Shown here piece by piece: positions 6,491-11,427 of a stretch of DNA of 11,427 bases. Below the pieces are notes generated by a model. That model had not been told where the DNA came from. It saw only the letters and a program-made list of their open reading frames with translations, and searched no databases. Within the stretch, counting starts at the first letter, position 1. Each line of letters opens with the position of its first letter. The DNA comes from Pseudomonadota bacterium (lineage in GTDB: Bacteria > Desulfobacterota > Syntrophia > Syntrophales > JADFWA01), in assembly GCA_030610915.1 (NCBI GenBank), contig JAUWQS010000027.1, forward strand, positions 1 through 11,427. The letters are read 5' to 3'. Both the position numbers and the translations under genes were made by a program.

Positions 6491-6528
6491 GCAACCGGTC
6501 ATAATTTGAGATTTTACTATCGTGTTAT

Positions 6529-6601
6529 TTTACCACGAAGCGCACGAAGAATACGAAGAATACTATTCGTTAACTTCGACCTTCGTGATCTTCGTGGTAA
6601 A
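6529..6601. repeat. Palindromic ACCACGAAG repeat
   Basis: The left arm is TTTACCACGAAG, CG, CACGAAG (6529-6549). The right arm is CTTCGTG, AT, CTTCGTGGTAAA (6581-6601). They pair over 19 bases around a 2-base internal loop, and further GAAG/CTTC matches continue inward. Repeats of this ACCACGAAG type are common between genes in environmental bacterial genomes. No ORF is contained. Confidence 0.85.
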
Positions 6602-6662
6602 TTTTTTCTTGCAATTCCGACTGATTCAAAAAGCGCAATTTGTGGCCGTGTAGAGTATAAAG

Positions 6663-6693
6663 TCGCCCATACCCGAACTTATTGAAAAGTTAC
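6663..6693 (-). repeat. Repeat of the TTATTGAGAAGTTAC family, uninterrupted copy
   Basis: On the minus strand this 31-base stretch starts GTAACTTTTCAATAAGTTCG and ends GGGTATGGGCGA. It matches 24 of 31 bases at 8259-8289, where a 30-bp palindrome follows directly. Here the sequence simply continues CTTTATAC, compared with CTCTAATC beyond the palindrome at 8320, so this copy probably represents the empty site. Confidence 0.6.
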
Positions 6694-6778
6694 TGTTGAG
6701 ATACGAAACCCAAGAAAAGCCTTTGAGCTAAGAGCTAAATGCTAAGGGCCAAGTGCTTTTCCGGCTTGTCCTGGTTCT

Positions 6779-6830
6779 GCTGAAGGCTGTTAGCGCTTAA
6801 CAGCCTTCAGCCTATCTACCTGAGTAGTTA
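6779..6830 (+). repeat. Hairpin plus CAGCCTTCAG...TGAGTAGTTA repeat end just upstream of pyrD
   Basis: GCTGAAGGCTGTTA (6779-6792) and TAACAGCCTTCAGC (6798-6811) form a perfect 14-bp stem with loop GCGCT. Bases 6801-6830 match 11271-11300 at 27 of 30 positions. The stem ends 29 bases before the pyrD ATG and would form in the leader RNA. It has no T-run, so it is not a classical terminator. Confidence 0.8.
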
Positions 6831-6840
6831 AGAGAATAGT

Positions 6841-7770
6841 ATGAAATTACAATCTGCACCACAGATGAGTGTTGATATTGGTGGTCTTGTACTCAAGAAT
6901 CCTGTTATGACCGCTTCCGGGACATTTGGTTACGGCGAGGAGTATTCACATTATATCGATCTTAATCGGTTGGGCGCTTTGATTGTCAAAGGTATTTCAC
7001 TTGAACCAAAAAATGGCAACCTTCCTCAAAGAATTATGGAAACGCCGTGTGGAATGCTCAACTCCATCGGCCTTGAGAACGTAGGTGCACAGTCTTTTAT
7101 CAATAACAAACTTCCCTTCCTGAAAAGATTTGATCTTCCCGTTATTGTCAATATTTTTGGAGAAACAATCGAAGAATATATGAGAGTCGCAGAGACACTG
7201 AGCGGGGCGCCGGGGGTGCACAGTCTGGAAATAAACATTTCCTGCCCAAATGTGAGAAGAGGCGGCATCGCCTTTGGCGCTGATCCGGATATGGCGTATG
7301 AAGTTACCAGAGAGATAAAAAGCGTGACCGATCTTCCAGTAATAGTCAAGTTGACTCCGAATGTGACCGATATCGCAGGCATTGCGGCTATTGTTGAAGA
7401 AGGGGGGGCGGACGCAGTATCTCTTATTAACACACTGATGGGGATGTCCGTTGATATTGAGAAGAGAGTCCCACATCTGAAGAATATTACCGGCGGATTG
7501 TCCGGGCCTGCGATAAAGCCGGTAGCGCTGCGGATGGTCTGGGAGGTGGCAAACAGGATATCCATACCTGTAATCGGTGTTGGAGGAATTATGGATGCCG
7601 CAGATGCCATCGAGTTTCTTATTGCGGGAGCTAAGGCGGTTCAGGTAGGAACTGCCAATTTTATAAATCCACATGCCACAATGGACGTCCTTGAGGGGAT
7701 CGAGGAATACCTTGTGGATCATGATATCAGTGACATTAATGACTTGATAGGGACGCTGACTACAATTTAA
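6841..7770 (+). CDS. pyrD: Dihydroorotate dehydrogenase class 1B catalytic subunit
   Basis: A 309-residue cytoplasmic FMN enzyme that oxidises dihydroorotate to orotate, the fourth step of pyrimidine synthesis, with PyrK as electron outlet. It is a TIM barrel: GTFGYGEEY at 27-35, the substrate loop PQRIMETPCGMLNSIGLEN at 62-80, and NISCPNV at 132-138 with catalytic base Cys135. A cysteine here is the class 1 hallmark (class 2 enzymes have serine). VIVKLTPNV at 167-175, GGLSGPAIKP at 218-227 and the phosphate-binding GVGGI at 246-250 complete the FMN site. The length is normal and there is no membrane anchor, which also argues for class 1B. The ATG is preceded only by TAAGAG, a weak ribosome site next to the end of a repeat. 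An 886-bp repeat-filled region separates it from ligA. Confidence 0.95.
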   Translation: MKLQSAPQMSVDIGGLVLKNPVMTASGTFGYGEEYSHYIDLNRLGALIVKGISLEPKNGNLPQRIMETPCGMLNSIGLENVGAQSFINNKLPFLKRFDLPVIVNIFGETIEEYMRVAETLSGAPGVHSLEINISCPNVRRGGIAFGADPDMAYEVTREIKSVTDLPVIVKLTPNVTDIAGIAAIVEEGGADAVSLINTLMGMSVDIEKRVPHLKNITGGLSGPAIKPVALRMVWEVANRISIPVIGVGGIMDAADAIEFLIAGAKAVQVGTANFINPHATMDVLEGIEEYLVDHDISDINDLIGTLTTI

Positions 7771-7809
7771 ATTAGCGCCCTGCGGGTGAGCAAATTGGTT
7801 CAATTAGTG

Positions 7810-8043
7810 GTAAGCGTTCACGGGTTCAAAGGTTCAGGGTTCAGGGTTCCACTCTCGTCCCCGGACTGTATCGGGGATGCGAATTTACGAGAAAAGCGTC
7901 AGCTTCGTCAGGCCTAATCCAAAATCTGGAACCAAACTGGCAATTACTTGGGGGAAGGAGCATCTTTAACGAGGACTTCGGGCCTTCAATCCCTTCTTTG
8001 TCCTTAACCCTGAACGTTGAACCCTGAACCTGTGAACGGTTAC
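7810..8043. repeat. Long inverted-repeat element with GTTCA-rich arms (expanded form)
   Basis: The left arm at 7810-7848 (GTAAGCGTTCACGGGTTCAA, then AGGTTCAGGGTTCAGGGTT) is the imperfect inverse of 8006-8043. Between them lie about 157 bp including CCCCGG...CGGGG, with no credible ORF. A collapsed version with arms only two bases apart sits at 10763-10803. A MITE-like element starts 12 bp to the right. Confidence 0.78.
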
Positions 8044-8055
8044 AATTAGTGTAAC

Positions 8056-8200
8056 TAGTGCCTGAACGAAAACTAGGATTTTTCGTCAAGGTCAAGGAAG
8101 ATCAAAATTTTAACCGCAGGAATACATTGAGTATTTCGAGGATTAAAATTTTTATCTGACGCAGAGATTGGCGAAAAAGACAGTTTTCGTTCGGGCACTA
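8056..8200 (+). mobile_element. MITE-like element, copy 2 (145 bp)
   Basis: This is almost identical to 1812-1955 in the same orientation: two substitutions and one extra base. Its ends are TAGTGCCTGAACGAAAACT and the inverse of TAGTGCCCGAACGAAAACT. The flanks differ from those of copy 1, so it moved as a unit. ACTACTCAGG, an end of another repeat family, follows immediately. Confidence 0.88.
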
Positions 8201-8208
8201 ACTACTCA

Positions 8209-8244
8209 GGTTCACGGTTCAGAGGTTCACGGTTCAACGGTTGA
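8209..8244 (+). repeat. GTTCA-rich repeat arm (solo)
   Basis: A run of GGTTCACGGTTCAGAGGTTC followed by ACGGTTCAACGGTTGA belongs to the same family as the arms at 7810-7848 and 10763-10803. No partner arm lies directly beside it. Confidence 0.6.
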
Positions 8245-8258
8245 ATGAAGAGAATCGA

Positions 8259-8360
8259 GTAACATCTCAGTAAATTTGGGTAGTGGCGACCTGTCTGCGT
8301 GCGGAGACGCACAGGCAGGCTCTAATCGCCCATATCGGGAGGTTAAAACCTCCCCTCCCC
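8259..8360 (+). repeat. TTATTGAGAAGTTAC-family repeat interrupted by a 30-bp palindrome, with a GGGAGGTTAAAACCTCCC core
   Basis: The first 31 bases match 6663-6693 (inverse). A 30-bp palindrome then intervenes (8290-8319), followed by CTCTAATCGCCCATATCGGG and AGGTTAAAACCTCCCCT, which matches the inverse of 6371-6431. GTGGCGA before the insertion and TCGCCCA after it are also mutual inverses. Confidence 0.65.
8290..8319 (+). repeat. 30-bp mobile palindrome, copy 1
   Basis: It begins CCTGTCTGCGTGC, has centre GGAG and ends ACGCACAGGCAGG. It differs from 11360-11389 in only two central bases. The arms pair imperfectly because of a 2-base bulge. Comparison with 6663-6693 suggests clean insertion between GGCGA and CTCTA without target duplication. 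Confidence 0.8.
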
Positions 8361-8402
8361 TAAGCCGGACAAGCCGGAACCAAGGGGGAAAGAATGAATA
8401 TC

Positions 8403-8535
8403 GAACGTCCAACATCGAATGTTGAATGGGGAACAATGAAGAAAGAGAAATAGCTGTTGAATATTCGGTATTCGGTTTTAGAATAGTTTAAGGAGCGGAG
8501 CGACATCATTATTCGACGTTCAATGTTGGACGTTC
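8403..8535. repeat. Inverted-repeat element with GAACGTCCAACAT arms
   Basis: The left arm GAACGTCCAACATCGAATGT (8403-8427, continuing TGAAT) matches the inverse of 8511-8535 at 22 of 25 bases. The 83-bp interior has no recognisable gene. This is another hairpin-capable element in the pyrD-ligA gap. Confidence 0.78.
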
Positions 8536-8557
8536 ATCTTTTAATATGTTCAGTACG

Positions 8558-10702
<2,145 letters not shown>

Positions 10703-10705
10703 GGA

Positions 10706-10760
10706 CCGTTCACAGCTTGAAACTTGGAATTAGAAATTGGGGAGAGATGAAACGAGTTCA
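10706..10760 (+). repeat. Dispersed repeat CCGTTCAC..CTTGAAACTT..GGGGAGAGATGAA, uninterrupted copy
   Basis: It starts four bases after the ligA stop: CCGTTCACAGCTTGAAACTT, GGAATTAGAAATTGG, GGAGAGATGAAACGAGTTCA. It is the empty-site counterpart of 11313-11402, where a 30-bp palindrome lies between GGGGAGA and GATGAA. Confidence 0.8.
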
Positions 10761-10762
10761 GA

Positions 10763-10803
10763 GGTTCAAAGGTTCAGAGGTTTTAACCCTGAACCCTTGA
10801 ACC
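10763..10803. repeat. GTTCA-rich inverted repeat, collapsed form
   Basis: GGTTCAAAGGTTCAGAGGTT (10763-10782) faces AACCCTGAACCCTTGAACC (10785-10803) across a TT loop, giving a near-continuous 19-bp stem with a few mismatches. It would form in the leader RNA of acyP, ending 24 bases before the ATG. No T-run follows, so it is not a canonical terminator. Confidence 0.8.
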
Positions 10804-10827
10804 CTGAACCTGTAAATAGCTGCAAAT

Positions 10828-11103
10828 ATGGTTATGAAACGAGCCCGTGTCTTTGTCTCCGGTAGAGTGCAGGGTGTTTTCTATCGGGCGGAAACAAAAA
10901 ATAACGCTTCTCATCTCAACCTGACGGGCTGGGTGAGGAACCTTCCGGATGGGAGGGTTGAGGCGGTCATTGAAGGAAAAGAAGATAACGTCAATGCCCT
11001 AATTGACTGGTGCAGGAAAGGCCCTGGCTTCGCCTCGGTGACGGAGATCGAAGTCAAAGAGGAACACTTTACAGGGGGATTTGAGGGCTTCAGAATCAGA
11101 TAA
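10828..11103 (+). CDS. acyP: Acylphosphatase
   Basis: A 91-residue cytoplasmic acylphosphatase, which hydrolyses carboxyl-phosphate bonds in small acylphosphates such as acetyl-phosphate or 1,3-bisphosphoglycerate. The fold-defining VSGRVQGVFYR (10-20) and GWVRNLPDGRVEAVIEG (34-50) motifs are present, with the catalytic Arg20 and Asn38. The length is typical. ATGs at 10828 and 10834 (MKRARVFVSG) are both possible; neither has a clear ribosome site. A repeat-filled gap of 125 bp separates it from ligA, and repeats also follow it. Confidence 0.95.
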   Translation: MVMKRARVFVSGRVQGVFYRAETKNNASHLNLTGWVRNLPDGRVEAVIEGKEDNVNALIDWCRKGPGFASVTEIEVKEEHFTGGFEGFRIR

Positions 11104-11117
11104 TAGTTCATCTGTCG

Positions 11118-11301
11118 GTAACTACTCACGTAGTCAGGCTGAAGCTATTTAGGCTGAAGGCTGAAGGGGCCGGAAGAACGCGATTGCCGCATTTTGGCGG
11201 AGAAACAGCAGATTTTTGCATCAAATATGGCTTCAAAGTGTGCAGTATTCCCGCTTTTCCTAACAGTCTTCAGCCTTCAGTCTATCAGCCTGAGTAGTTA
11301 C
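11118..11301. mobile_element. MITE-like element with GTAACTACTCA ends (184 bp)
   Basis: GTAACTACTCA (11118-11128) and TGAGTAGTTAC (11291-11301) are perfect 11-bp inverted ends. Inside, GGCTGAAGGCTGAAGG and CTTCAGCCTTCAG extend the pairing. No ORF of note is contained. Right-end fragments of the family occur at 6801-6830, near 1770-1784 and at about 8200-8208. A mobile nature is inferred from structure and dispersal. Confidence 0.65.
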
Positions 11302-11312
11302 ATTTGTCGTAG

Positions 11313-11402
11313 CCGTTCACGGCTTGAAACTTGAAATTGGAAAGTAGAAATTGGGGAGACCTGTCTGCGTGCGGGCACGCACAGGCAGGGATGAAGCGAG
11401 TT
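11313..11402 (+). repeat. Dispersed repeat CCGTTCAC..CTTGAAACTT..GGGGAGA, interrupted copy
   Basis: CCGTTCACGGCTTGAAACTT, GAAATTGGAAAGTAGAAATT and GGGGAGA are followed by a 30-bp palindrome (11360-11389), after which the repeat resumes with GATGAAGCGAGTTCA. Apart from the insertion and one extra GAAATT-type unit it tracks 10706-10760 closely. Confidence 0.8.
11360..11389 (+). repeat. 30-bp mobile palindrome, copy 3
   Basis: It begins CCTGTCTGCGTGC, has centre GG and ends GCACGCACAGGCAGG. GCGTGC/GCACGC pair perfectly, and the outer CCTG.CT pairs across a 2-base bulge. It sits exactly between GGGGAGA and GATGAA of the dispersed repeat, with no duplicated target bases. Confidence 0.85.
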
Positions 11403-11427
11403 CACGAGTTGGATGTTTACAAACCGG

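Noticed and set aside
6997..7803. Long open frame (268 codons) on the minus strand opposite pyrD
   Set aside because: It lies almost entirely antisense to a full-length PyrD with intact motifs, and its translation has no recognisable family features; it is a shadow frame.
7841..8095. Minus-strand 84-codon frame in the pyrD-ligA gap
   Set aside because: It spans the arms of the GTTCA-rich inverted repeat and the end of a MITE-like element, so it reads repeat sequence, with no ribosome site.

Overview
This window looks like chromosomal DNA from an anaerobic-type Desulfobacterota (deltaproteobacterial) genome. That assignment is inferred from gene content and order, not from a marker gene. The order mannose-family PTS IIA, IIB, rimI, pyrK, pyrD, ligA, acyP on the + strand is an arrangement I associate with Desulfobacterales-type genomes, and all seven genes appear intact.

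Layout: (1) bases 1-917 hold the 3' part of an ABC exporter (end of the membrane domain plus the whole ATPase domain), running in from the left edge. (2) Two minus-strand genes follow: a SlyD-like FKBP prolyl isomerase (1208-1639) and a 363-residue FGE-sulfatase/C-type-lectin-fold protein (1996-3087). The last 37 codons of the latter look like the variable repeat of a diversity-generating retroelement (DGR) target; no reverse transcriptase or template repeat is in the window. (3) The + strand housekeeping block runs from 3478 to 11103: EIIA and EIIB (overlapping by 4 bp), rimI, pyrK, pyrD, ligA, acyP.

The genes fall into unrelated house-keeping roles: phosphorelay, N-terminal acetylation of ribosomal protein S18, dihydroorotate oxidation (PyrK passes electrons between NAD and PyrD), NAD-dependent DNA ligation and acylphosphate hydrolysis. 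Only EIIA/EIIB and PyrK/PyrD are direct functional partners.

The most unusual part is the intergenic DNA. Apart from EIIA/EIIB, the genes are separated by 123-886 bp, and nearly all the larger gaps are filled with short repeats, many palindromic or with inverted ends. At least ten families can be told apart. They include a ~145-bp MITE-like element (three copies with TAGTGCC...GGCACTA ends) and a 27-30-bp palindrome that begins CCTGTCTGCG and ends CGCACAGGCAGG. The palindrome sits cleanly inside other repeats whose uninterrupted copies are also in this window. One copy of it is interrupted by an exact inverted copy of itself. These nested insertions and the DGR-type target gene are the main leads.
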